From positions 126,501 to 190,500 of the forward strand of contig OX359202.1 in the NCBI GenBank assembly GCA_947172415.1: a DNA stretch of 64,000 nucleotides, given 5' to 3'. This document shows positions 25,452-37,700 of this stretch, one piece after another. The notes beneath the pieces are model-generated. The model was not told the origin of the DNA. It did no database searches and saw only the letters and a list, made by a program, of their open reading frames with translations. The number at the start of each line of letters is the position of its first letter. The first letter of the stretch is position 1. Source of the stretch: Chondrosia reniformis (lineage: Eukaryota; Porifera; Demospongiae; Chondrillida; Chondrillidae). The position numbers and the translations under genes were made by a program.

Positions 25452-25637
25452 ATTTAGTCTCTGCGCAGCAGATTGAGTAAACACGTCCGTCCAATATTCA
25501 ACAACTCTTGACGGCCCAGCAGTTATTAGGTAAAGCGTGAGTCACACGTGATGCGTCATCTGATGTCATTACTTCCTGAAAAATCGACGGATTACAGCGC
25601 TGGACAAGCGGTGGAGTGTGCAGCTGTTGTCGTAAGA
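25452..25637. promoter_or_regulatory. Bidirectional promoter region, RAB1 / glycosyltransferase
   Basis: Only 186 bases separate the two divergent start codons. The interval includes TCACACGTGATGCGTCA (about 25,541-25,557), which contains a CACGTG E-box and a TGACGCA-like element on the other strand. Element use is inferred. Confidence 0.5.
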
Positions 25638-27354
25638 ATGTTGTCTACCAAGCTCTTGAATCTAGTTCGTATTCTATTCTTCCTTCTGCTGGGAGCAATA
25701 CTGGGACGATTTCTGATTGACGACAGCTGCAATGCAGATTGCGGCGATGGTATCGCGACGGCACCTCAGCGACACTTAGCGCCCAGGGGCCTCAAAATCC
25801 CGAAGGATGATACCAATCGAAGGACCTCTACTACTGGTAACGCCAAAAAGGACCCTCCGCCCCTGTCCAGGCTGACGAGGCCCAAGACGTTGGATCAGGA
25901 GCTGCACATGCGACAGCCGCTACTGATTGGCGTCGTAACGGCTCAGACCTTGTTGAGCACCAGAGCGAGAGCGATATACGAGACTTGGGGAGCGGCAGCG
26001 CCAAAGGTATTGTTTTTCTCTTCTCCCGGAGACAGCCACGGTCTGCCTGTCGTCAACCTGGAGAACGTCGACGACACTTATCCGCCCCAGAAGAAGGTAT
26101 TGCATGCACTGTCACTGCACCTCGTATTGGTAGACTAATCATTCAAAGGTATCTCCACTAGGTGAACCGTCTCTCCCATCCACTAGGTGACCCCTCTCTC
26201 CCATCCACTAGGTGACCCCTCTCTCCCATCCACTAGGTGACCCCTCTCTCCCATCCACTAGGTGACCCCTCTCTCCCATCCACTAGGTGATCCCTCTCCC
26301 ATCCACTAGGTGACCCCTCTCCCATCCACTAGGTGACCCCTCTCTCCCATCCACTAGGTGACCCCTCTCCCATCCACTAGGTGACCCCTCTCTCCCATCC
26401 ACTAGGTGACCCCTCTCTCCCATCCACTAGGTGACCCCTCTCCCATCCACTAGGTGACCCCTCTCTCCCATCCACTAGGTGACCCCTCTCTCCCATCCAC
26501 TAGGTGACCCCTCTCTCCCATCCACTAGGTGACCCCTCTCTCCCATCCACTAGGTCTATTACATGTTAAAGTACTTTTATGACAACTTCCTGGACAAGTA
26601 CAACTGGTTTCTGAGGGCAGATGATGATGTGTATGTACGTGTGGACAGACTGACAGCTCTGCTCTCCAAGTTGGATCCTTTGGAGCCGCTCTACCTGGGC
26701 CAGCCGGGGATGGGCAAACCGGAGGACAGGGAGAGACTGGAGCTGTTACCTCACGAGTGCTACTGCATGGGAGGACCGGGAGTGGTGTTCAGCCGAGGGC
26801 TCCTTCAGCTGTTGGGACCACACCTCGAGGAGTGTCTCAGGAATGTTGTAGTGTCCTATAACGAGGACGTGGAAGTGGGTCGATGTATCAGCCGGCGAGT
26901 TGGGATCCAGTGTAGCTGGTCGTATCAGGTATACATACAGGCATACAGGGGCTCTTAATCAGACTTAGTGGCCTGGAGCTTTTATGTAACAACTTTAAAT
27001 GAATAATAGTCACTTGTTGATGCATTTAGCATGTCTGTTGACTGCTTTATGAGTAAATGTTTGTTACTGAATGGTTAATGTACTCATATTCTCTCGTTAT
27101 CTTTTAAGATGGCAAAGTTGTTTTACATGGATTATTCGAAAGGTGAAATATTTAAGAACTCCAATGTCTACAACCATAAGGATTTACCAAATGTGATGTC
27201 TGTTCATTCATTCAAACAACCTTCTGAAATGTACCGGATACACCAGTTTTACTTGGAACAGAAGATAAAGGACACACAATTAATACTGGAAGAAACTAAC
27301 AAAGAATTGAAAAAGTGGCAAGCCGTCACAAAACATGAGAAGGCATATGTATAA
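25638..27354 (+). CDS. Single-domain chondroitin-synthase-like glycosyltransferase
   Basis: Three exons (25638-26096, 26554-26928, 27109-27354) give 359 residues. The chosen ATG puts a type II membrane anchor at residues 8-24 (NLVRILFFLLLGAILGRFL), as expected for a Golgi enzyme; an in-frame ATG at 25548 would add 30 residues. The luminal part matches the N-terminal beta-1,3-transferase domain of CHSY1/CHSY3/CHPF: GVVTAQTLLSTRARAIYETW, DDTYPPQKK, the DxD site FLRADDDVYVR, MGGPGVVFSR and EDVEVGRCI. The protein stops shortly afterwards with a charged helix (IKDTQLILEETNKELKKW), so the second, GalNAc-transferase domain of CHSY proteins is missing. Donor and polymer are unknown. It ends 52 bases from the convergent NPRL2 stop. 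Confidence 0.87.
26155..26553. repeat. Minisatellite made of splice-acceptor-like units
   Basis: Some 17 copies of a 22- or 24-base unit fill the 457-base first intron of the glycosyltransferase. Each unit reads CTCTCTCCCATCCACTAG followed by GTGACC, that is, a pyrimidine tract plus YAG and then a GT donor-like site. The authentic acceptor at 26552-26553 is the last unit (CCATCCACTAG|GTCTAT). Confidence 0.93.
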
Positions 27355-27406
27355 ACATATGAAATTGAATGTATGCCATTTTCGTTTGATTTTTATTTGA
27401 GTTTCA

Positions 27407-29761
27407 TTACTTCCAAATAACAATTATCACTTCACTGTCCTCAGTGGCCTTCTCTATGGCTTCATCCAGCTCTTTGTAAGAAATGTCTACAGATGTCACA
27501 AATCAGTTAGTACAATGCACTGCATGCAAGTAGTTTACAGTACACACAATTATAAATAGCAGCAACATATATACATAGTGCACATATATAGCAGCACCAT
27601 ATATACGTAGTGCACATATATAGCAGCACCATTTATACATAGTGCACATATATAGCAGCACCATATATACATAGTGCACATATATAGCAGCACCATATAT
27701 ACGTAGTGCACATATATAGCAGCACCATTTATACATAGTGCACATATATAGCAGCACCATATATACGTAGTGCACATATATAGCAGCACCATATATACAT
27801 AGTGCACATATATAGCAGCACCATATATACGTAGTGCACATATATAGCAGCACCATATATACGTAGTGCACATATATAGGAATGGACGTTCATTGGATGA
27901 GTTACTCACTTAGTTCACAACATATTTCATCAAAGTGGTGACTGCCGTTCAGTAGGCTACAGCAATACAAGTGCACACATTGTACAGTTGTGTGAGGATA
28001 GGGAGAGGATACTAACTGTTTCACATCTTCCAAGAGCCTTGGCAGACTAGCGTCTTCCACCTTTAAGATTGGATATTTGTGAAGTCGTCTTATAAACCTC
28101 CTCATCAGCCCAACTTGAATTAGTGATCTAAAGCATGAGAGAGATTAGTGGGAGGTGGAGGAGGGACAGTGGGTGGAGGAGGGGTGGAGGGCGGAGGAGG
28201 GATAATGGGCGGAGGAGGGATGGTGGGTGGAGGAGGGATAATGGGTGGAGGAGGGACGGTGGGCGGAGGAGGGATGGTGGGTGGAGGAGGGACGGTGGGC
28301 GGAGGAGGGACGGTGGGCGGAAGATAAAACAGAGTGGTACCTGACATCAATGTTGAGAGCATTTGGATCGTGTCGCAGACAGAGGTCCCTGACAGTCTGG
28401 CCGTGTTCCAGAGAACAGTACAACTTGAATAGATCACTAAATTTGGCCGTCTTACCTGACAAAAGGTCGAGTTATGAAGTGAAGGAAACTCTATTGAACC
28501 TCCACTCACCTGGCAGAGCTACCTGAGTCATTACCCACTGCTGGAGCTCTTGGTCTTTGTAAAGGTTCCTCAAACTGTCAGTCACAATGTACATGTTGGA
28601 GTACTAGCATGACAGAGCAACACTAGTGAGGCACTCCAGAGATGTGACAGTCTGGCTTACTTGGAATATCGAGATCAACGATGCAAATCCATAGAGGCTG
28701 CAGAAAGATTGGTAAATATTTACTGGAAGCAGTTTATAGTATTCTTCAGAATAGGACTCACACAAGATGCTGTATGGATATTCTGACAACTTCTTTATCA
28801 ATGTCTGCTTCATCAGCAATCTTTGAAACATGATTAAAGCCATCAATGTACTGAAGGATCTATATAAACACGCCAGGCAATGACTTGTGGCAATGCTATA
28901 TCAGTGTATTGCCACATCACCCAACTGCCCATCTAGTAAGTTGCATGTGACAAGTCAGTACCAACTTAGCAAGCTTGCATACCTGGTTGATAGTCAAATC
29001 CCATTCCAAATCTGAGAGATTTTGTAGATTGCAAGTGAATATGGGAACGTGATAATCCATTACTTGAGGTGGTTTAGACAGCAAAGGTATAATTTTAAGA
29101 TTCAGTGTATTAAATTCATCTAGCAGAATAGAAAAGAGTTATTAGTACAGACGTGGTCGGACCGGGGCATACGTTACCTATCGGCACGTGACAGTATCCT
29201 CTAGTGTTGAGCTGATATAATACTTTTCTTAAAATTTCTGGAATATTTTTTCTAGTTTTTTCGTCTTTCAGAAAGTCGCTGTCGACTTCATATTCTTTGA
29301 AGGATGCACCGACCTTTCGGATGACGCCTTCATAGGGAGTGATGTCGCAATCTCCTTCAAACACAAAACAAAAGTTGAATATGAACGCGTTCCTATCGTA
29401 CTTCTTATTCTGGATGCCTTTGGGACATCCGGCGATCTTCAGACCGTCCAAGTCCCTACACAATGCAATGGGTACCATCTAAAGCTAATGGTAGGAGAGG
29501 TGTATGGAGCTAGTAACTGACACTGCTATGAGACGGTCGTACAAGTGCGGCTTCGTTATAATGTAATCGTGCGCCCCGTCAAATGGATCTTGCAGAGGAA
29601 AGTCTGTCGGCACCTATCATACGAAGACGAGTACAGTTTTATCACTTGATTGAACAGTCACTGCCAACCTGATATACTATCTTGGGTCCAGTGGTCGGAT
29701 GAAACTCGCTGAAAAAGATGCACTTTATTTCCACTGGTTTAACAAGCTTTTGATCGCCCAT
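27407..29761 (-). CDS. NPRL2: NPRL2, GATOR1 complex subunit
   Basis: Complete multi-exon gene for the nitrogen permease regulator 2-like protein, a GATOR1 subunit that restrains TORC1 when amino acids are scarce. It starts [20 protein letters not shown] (29761) followed by [11 protein letters not shown]. Later exons read [40 protein letters not shown] (about 29,340-29,440), [30 protein letters not shown] (about 28,375-28,440), [14 protein letters not shown] and HFDEICCEL (about 27,910-28,110). The end is [20 protein letters not shown] then VIWK and TAA at 27409-27407. Order and spacing match animal NPRL2 (about 380 aa). Two introns carry private minisatellites. Confidence 0.93.
27553..27880. 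repeat. NPRL2: 32-bp minisatellite in NPRL2 intron
   Basis: About ten copies of a 32-base unit containing ACATATATAGCAGCACCATA and TACGTAGTGC, with alternating TACGTAG and TACATAG variants. TGCAC recurs at 27,611 and 27,643, fixing the period. Confidence 0.92.
28145..28325. repeat. NPRL2: 18-bp minisatellite in NPRL2 intron
   Basis: About ten copies of GGGATGGTGGGTGGAGGA with GACGG and GATAAT variants, lying between two NPRL2 exons. Confidence 0.9.
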
Positions 29762-29815
29762 GCTACATGGGGATTTCCCTAAGTTTTAAAAGCACTCTAG
29801 CGGCGCTTATTGCTA
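29762..29815. promoter_or_regulatory. 54-base bidirectional start region, NPRL2 / RBKS
   Basis: The two ATGs face away from each other with 54 bases between them. The interval holds GATTTCCCTAAG and CTAGCGGCGC and no TATA box. Both transcripts must start here or overlap each other's first exon. Confidence 0.6.
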
Positions 29816-31337
<1,522 letters not shown>

Positions 31338-31498
31338 CACTATGATTTACATATACAGTATATAAATTAATGAATATGCATGTACGTGGGACAAATGTGC
31401 ATAACTCCATGTATATAGCATTATGAAGAGAGTTAAATTGTGTATACCTGTTGGCTGTATGTAGAGAAAGATGTGAGTGCACACAATATATGAAACAG

Positions 31499-31795
31499 TT
31501 AGAGATGAGTGTCTGCTATAGATATACGCCTAAGTTCAAAGCGTTCTGAAGGTGTTGGTTGTGAGTGCGTGCTGCTGTGGCTGTCCATTGTACCACCAGT
31601 CCGCAACATAAACATGAGGTCATTGTAATGTGAATCTTCTTGGTCGTCCTGATCCATTGGACGATCACTGGTACTTTCAAAGGAGTTACTTGAGTGGGTC
31701 GATGGAGCCTTTGGTCTAATAGCAATAGGAATCACTTTCTCTGGTGTTTCTCTTCCAAAGGTCTCTCCCGTCTTCTCCCATGGCTCCTGCTACAG
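31499..31795 (-). other. ADGRV1: ADGRV1: cytoplasmic tail with PDZ-binding C-terminus
   Basis: The last exon follows phase 0 from VEDE and reads QEPWEKTGETFGRETPEK, a Ser/Thr/Asp-rich stretch, and ends RRISIADTHL. T-H-L is a class I PDZ ligand (S/T-x-hydrophobic). An overlapping frame ending VYL is ruled out by splice phase. Confidence 0.8.
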
Positions 31796-34700
31796 GCAAG
31801 AAAACCAACCAATCAAATTGAGGCATAAGATTTGAGTTGTGTAACACTTACCTCATCTTCAACAAGTCTAAGAGTGTCTCCATAGTTATGTTGACTGGAT
31901 GTTACTTTGTACCCACCCATGCGGGGTGGGGTAAGGGCTATACTAGTGTTTTTTGGAATGTTGCGTTTCTTGTAACGTCTGGCCAGTCTCTCCCAACCCA
32001 GTAGGCCGTACACAAGGAGGGCATAGATCCCCTGCATACAACCAAACACACCATGGACAGCTGGAAGGGGCTTATACAAGAGCCACTTACCTGAAGTATG
32101 TTAAAAGCCACAAAAAATGAAAACACCTCGACAATGCCAATGTACGCATGAAGAGCCGCGAATATCCAAGTGGTGGTAATCAGGGCATACCAAATGACAA
32201 GATACACAACATCTTATTAAGATGATGGAGAGAGAGAGAGAGAGAGGAGACCAATTATGTGGTTGGTTCGAGTGTTACTGAGAGTGTATAGTGACATGTA
32301 CCTCTTTTGTTAAATGAGTAATTATAGACACCCTCCCTGTCACCCCATTTTGAGCAGAAGATGGATGCATGGAGGAATGCCAGTGCAGATATAAACAGGA
32401 AAATGGCTACCGGGATGATGGTGACGCCCACTGCCACAAACCAGTCGGGAACATAGCAACTACAGTAGAATTGAACATGTGTAAGGTCTACCTGAACCTG
32501 AGTGTTCTCTGTAGCAGAGCTCTTACGTAATAGCTCTTGTGATGCCATATGCTTCAAATATAGTGAAGCCTACTCCTGGTAGCAGGGCAACCACTGATAT
32601 GATAACCACAAGTATTGGTACAGCTAAATTGAGGAAAAAATAGTTCAACCATGCCATATAAGGATAGTCTAGCTCTATTTCATGTAGGAATAACTGCATT
32701 ACCATATAAGGACTGTAGAGTACTTACCCCACCCAAATGCAATGAAGAGAGCCAGTGGTTTCGGCTTCTTGTATTTAGTAAAGAATGTCAACCACAAATA
32801 AACAGTCTATTGGGAGAGGACATTGCCAATCAGTGGAACAGCTCATAAAACACTTGAGACAACACTCACTATTACTGCCATTAAAGAGAATTGTGCAACT
32901 ATAGTCAAATGGAGAGTAATCCCAAGCGCCGAGCATCCTGCAGCTGGTACAGACTCACTCACCAACATTGTTACCAAGGCAAACAACTACATGGATTCAA
33001 TGTATCTCATGAGCACTTTCATATAGTATCTGTCATGTGACGGTTACGGTTACCTCTAAGAGGAATATGGCAATGAAGAGATTCATCACTAAAATGAGTG
33101 AAGAAGTTAGCCTTTCATAGAAGAAGAGATGCAACAGGAAAATCAGCACCATAATCACCTGAGAGGGAGAGGGAGAGGAGAGGGAGAGGGAGAGGAGATG
33201 GGGAGGGAGAGGAGATGGGGAGGGAGAGAGGGAGAGAGAGAGGGGGGGAGGAGAGGGAGAGGGAGAGGAGAGGGAGAGGGAGAGGAGGGGGGGAGGGAGA
33301 GGAGAGGGGGAGGGGGAGGGAGAGGAGAGGGGGAGAGGGAGAGGGAGAGGGAGAGGAGAGGGGGAGGGAGAGGGGTAAGTATTATATAGTCCCTATGCAG
33401 GCTGTACACCCTTACCATGACAAAGGCACAGGAGGTGGGGCCTACTGGGTGCCATCCAAAACTATTGCTGATATTGGCTTGTGCTGAAAAGTTTCCTAAA
33501 AGGGCACACTGACACTCTACATAGTCAAAGTTCTGTAGCTGTGAGTTTGGGGGAAGGCAAAGAGGATTATCTGCTGCTGATTGCCATCTGTTACCAGCTG
33601 TCAACCAGTACTGACAACTGGAGAGAGGGAGGGAGAGAAAGAGGAGGAGGAAGAGGTAGAGTGGTAGAAGAAACAATTATTAAATCAGTTTAAATCATGT
33701 ACAGTACAGAAGAGATAATTCCTTCCACTCACTCCACTTCTTGTGGTATTATTCTATTGTTAGTAGGCGCATATATCCTGTAAGTCAGGTACTGCTCTTC
33801 ACCAATAACCTGAACTCCTTGCACTCCAACAGTGAGTACATAGTTATTCAGAGTGTGCTGGTCAACAAGGAATGCTGCATCACTTGTATACTCCATGAAC
33901 AGCACATTGACACACTACAGAGCAGAGGAGACACAGTCACTCCAAGGCATTATACACAACAACAAAGATGGCTGACCTCTGCTGTAGTCGGCAGGTTAGT
34001 ATTAGGCAACCTAATCAGATTTCGGCTTCCAAAGGTGTACTCTGTGTTGAGGAGGTCAACAGTGCGAGAGCGATTGACTGCAATGTTGATCAGGCAATCC
34101 TGTCTTGTTGCAGAGGGCACACACAACCTCACACTACACAGAGAGAGCGAGAGGTGCTGTAAGTAAACAAGAGAGACTGTAAGGAGACTGGATCTCACTG
34201 ACCTGTCAGAGCCAGGACAAGGAGCAGTGATAACTTGGGAGTACACAAAGTTTTGGAGTTTCGGAGTAAATTGTATCAGAAAGGACCTACAGTACATATA
34301 TGTAGTTATAGACAGTATATACATATACATATACGTACATAAATATAGTACATAGAGGTGGAGATAACCAACTAATTTAATAACAATGTCAAAATGCCAC
34401 TTACCTAAATGCAGTGCTTTCAAAAAGCACGCTATATATTTCCAAGATGGTATCTGTGAGTGTTGGAGTGTACAGTAGTCTATTGCTGACAACTGTGTCT
34501 GTGATATAGTCGAGGACCAGATGGATGACTTCGACATTCTCACTTGTGGCAGCAACAGTGTTTGGAGGACTGAGGGCAGCCAGCAGAGAAGAGGCAATGC
34601 TACAGCAACAGAAATGAATGAATGTAAATTGAATAAGTTGACAGTTCCAGTTTTGCAACGTTTTGCAATTTGGTAGAGTTGCTTCTCCAGTTTGGAGACT

Positions 34701-37700
34701 GAACTGTTATTATAAAGATAAACATACGTACTCTTCAAGTTGGTCAATGAGGTCCTGATCTTGTGCAAGCGTTTGTAGCGTGCTCAGATACACTGACAGT
34801 AGCATGGAGCCACGATCTGGCGGAGTAATGATAACAGTTGCATCAGATCCTGCTATGCTACCAGAGATACCAGCTGTTAAGTTTACAAAAAACGCTCTCT
34901 CCTCGCTCAACTGGTCATTTAGGATGTCAATTGTAACCACTGATTCTGACTGCAGGAAAAAGGGAAGCCAAACAGAGAAATTAAAAGTAGAATAAACACT
35001 TTAGAAATCTGGGACAGATACAGTCAATCTCAGAATGGCTATTTGGTCAGATATGTCATAAAGAGTTTATATAAATGTCCTTTAGTTCTCTGCTATTGAC
35101 TTGAGACAACTCACTTGTCCTTCCTGGAACTGTATGGCTCGGGAGACTGAGGTGAAATCGATTCCTCTCATGGCTGGTCTGAGACTGAATGCTCCAAACT
35201 TGACACTTCCTGGCGGAGGATTGGTCACCAAAATCAAGTTTCCAGCCACAAATCTACATCTTGTTCTCTCAATGGTGAGTTGAACTGGGTCTCCGTTGGT
35301 GACAGTGAAGAGGGAGGGACTTGCAAACTGGTAGACTGGATGGGTGCACGGGGACACAATAACCTGCAGTGTATCACCATCAGAGGCGACAGTAGCTCCA
35401 GTTGTGACAGATCGTAACGTGAGAGTCAGGTCCAGCCTCTCCTGAGGAACCTTTCATTATAACAGCAGGAATAATCATTAGTACAAGACATCTCATATAT
35501 AATATATACAGATAATACCTCATATATATACAGATACTATCTCCCCAGCCAACTCTTACCTGTGGTAATTTTTTTTTAACAATATAAAAATTCCATAATT
35601 TTTTCAATATTACTATTACTATACTGTTGCTATATTGTACAAGTGCACTTGTTAGCTTATATAGTTGTATGCTTACATTTTCAGAAATAAGGGCAACTTG
35701 GAAATCTCTTGAACTTTCACCAGAAGCAAACTGCACTGTTCCTCTGATGCTCTGAAGTACACTCTGTAGTCCAACCTCTACCGTCCCCGGATCAGTATAG
35801 TCAATGTTCCACTCCAGCTGCACAAATTAGGAATAACATGTTAAACAAAAGACTGTACAAGAGTACTCATCATTGACAGACTAACAGTGACTGCGTCAAG
35901 GCGTCCTCCTGTCCGCAATACAGTGACTGTTGCGGTGGACTGAACATTATCATTCAGTGTGAGCACACTCTGACTCAGAATGAATACACCAAGCGCATCA
36001 TCATTTTGACTTATAATGACCTCAAGAGATGACTTGTGAGTCAGGGAGAAGAAGGGAAATTAATTACACTTGTATATCATTATCAATTTCCATGACAACT
36101 CACTGCTGAGCTGTCTATCACAGCTTCTCCAAAACTGTTGATAAGTTGTAGCATGAAGTGTTCATCTAATTCTGGTTCACTATCATCCAAAATCATCAAA
36201 TTTATCATCTTTTCTGTTTCTTCATTCTAAATATTATAATGATTACATTGGAGAAGGAACTATATAAATAATAATATCCACAATACAGGTCAAAGTTCAG
36301 CTAAGATATGTATATTGTGTGCTCCGCCCAAAGGCATGAAAGAAACTCAAGTGAATTAAGAGAATTTGACTTACTTCAAATGTCAGTGTCTGGTCAACAG
36401 CTTCATAGTCAACTCCTTTAGTGGCAGCTAAAGAGTGAGAGAGATCAATTGACAACCAACCAACAGTCATCGAAGGAGTACAGGTACTTACGTGGATCAC
36501 TTCCTGTGTCAGATGTGGTGACCTGTAGCCTTACGCTCCCAACTGCACTTCCTATTCTCTGTACAGCAATGACTACATTGACACCTCCATCTTCGGACAC
36601 TGAAATTGGAGCTGTCCTAGAAAATCTAAATGTTCCTGACCCTCCCTCATCATCAACAATGGTGACCAGAGCTGACAGAGCACTAATGCCCAATCGAGGG
36701 GAGACCGATGGTCCCAGAGGAATTGGTACTCTGGTTACACCAGTCAGGGTAAAGTTTAACAGTCTGATGCTGTCTTGCTGATTGTTGTTTAACAGAGGTA
36801 CTGAAATATTCACCTCCGTCTCTCCCTCTAGCATGTCAACTGTAATGGGAGAGGTTGAAAAGTCTGTCCCGGCCACTGCAGCGATGCTGAGAGGAGGGAC
36901 TGAAGACTCATCAACAGAGGAAGCCATTCCCATCACACGAATTGCTCCTGCACTGCCATACTGCCGCCACACTCTGACCTTTGCACTCTGACCTTCAAAC
37001 TCTGTGATACTCTCCACTCCAAGCCGTATGACCCCAAATGGCTCCACCACCGACTGTGCAAAGGAAGGATCTACTTCGGAAGCCACTCCCACAAGGGAAC
37101 TGACTTGCAAATTGACAAGAAATATTTCTCGTTGTCCATGTGGTAGTATTGGTGTAGCCTAATGCCAAATAAGGTAACATGTTAATACTGTGAAAGAGGT
37201 CCCAATTTGACTTACAGTTAACTTGAAATCAGCTCTCGTCTGATTGTATGCCATTCTTATTGAACCAGAACTGGGAAGGAGGGACCCATCGGCCACGCCC
37301 TCTTCTGGGGCAATCTGTCCTACCTGCCACGATACCACGACATCACCCAATGAACCAGTCTTTACTACCACAAACTCTACATTATCATTCACCAAAGCTA
37401 AAAGAAGAAGACAGCACATAATTGGAACACTCAACTGTAACCAACATCTTCTCTTCATCCTAAAGTATGTGGCTTATACGTAGTGTCGCCAAACGTTGTC
37501 AACACAATTACTACAACTCCTCACTTAACACAAGACACCTGCCACACATGTACGTACATCGCATGTCCAGTTTTGAGCTTACTTAGGTCAACAGGAGGTC
37601 CAAGTGACTCAGGAGCAAAGCTAACAAGAGGATTGGCTGTCCCATCAGAGACTGTTACCATCACTAATCTGCCGATGTCAGCAATGACTGGAGGAACACT

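Noticed and set aside
33950-34768. 272-codon - strand ORF
   Set aside because: It merges real GAIN-domain exons of ADGRV1 with the introns between them; splice sites at the exon edges show it is not one continuous exon.
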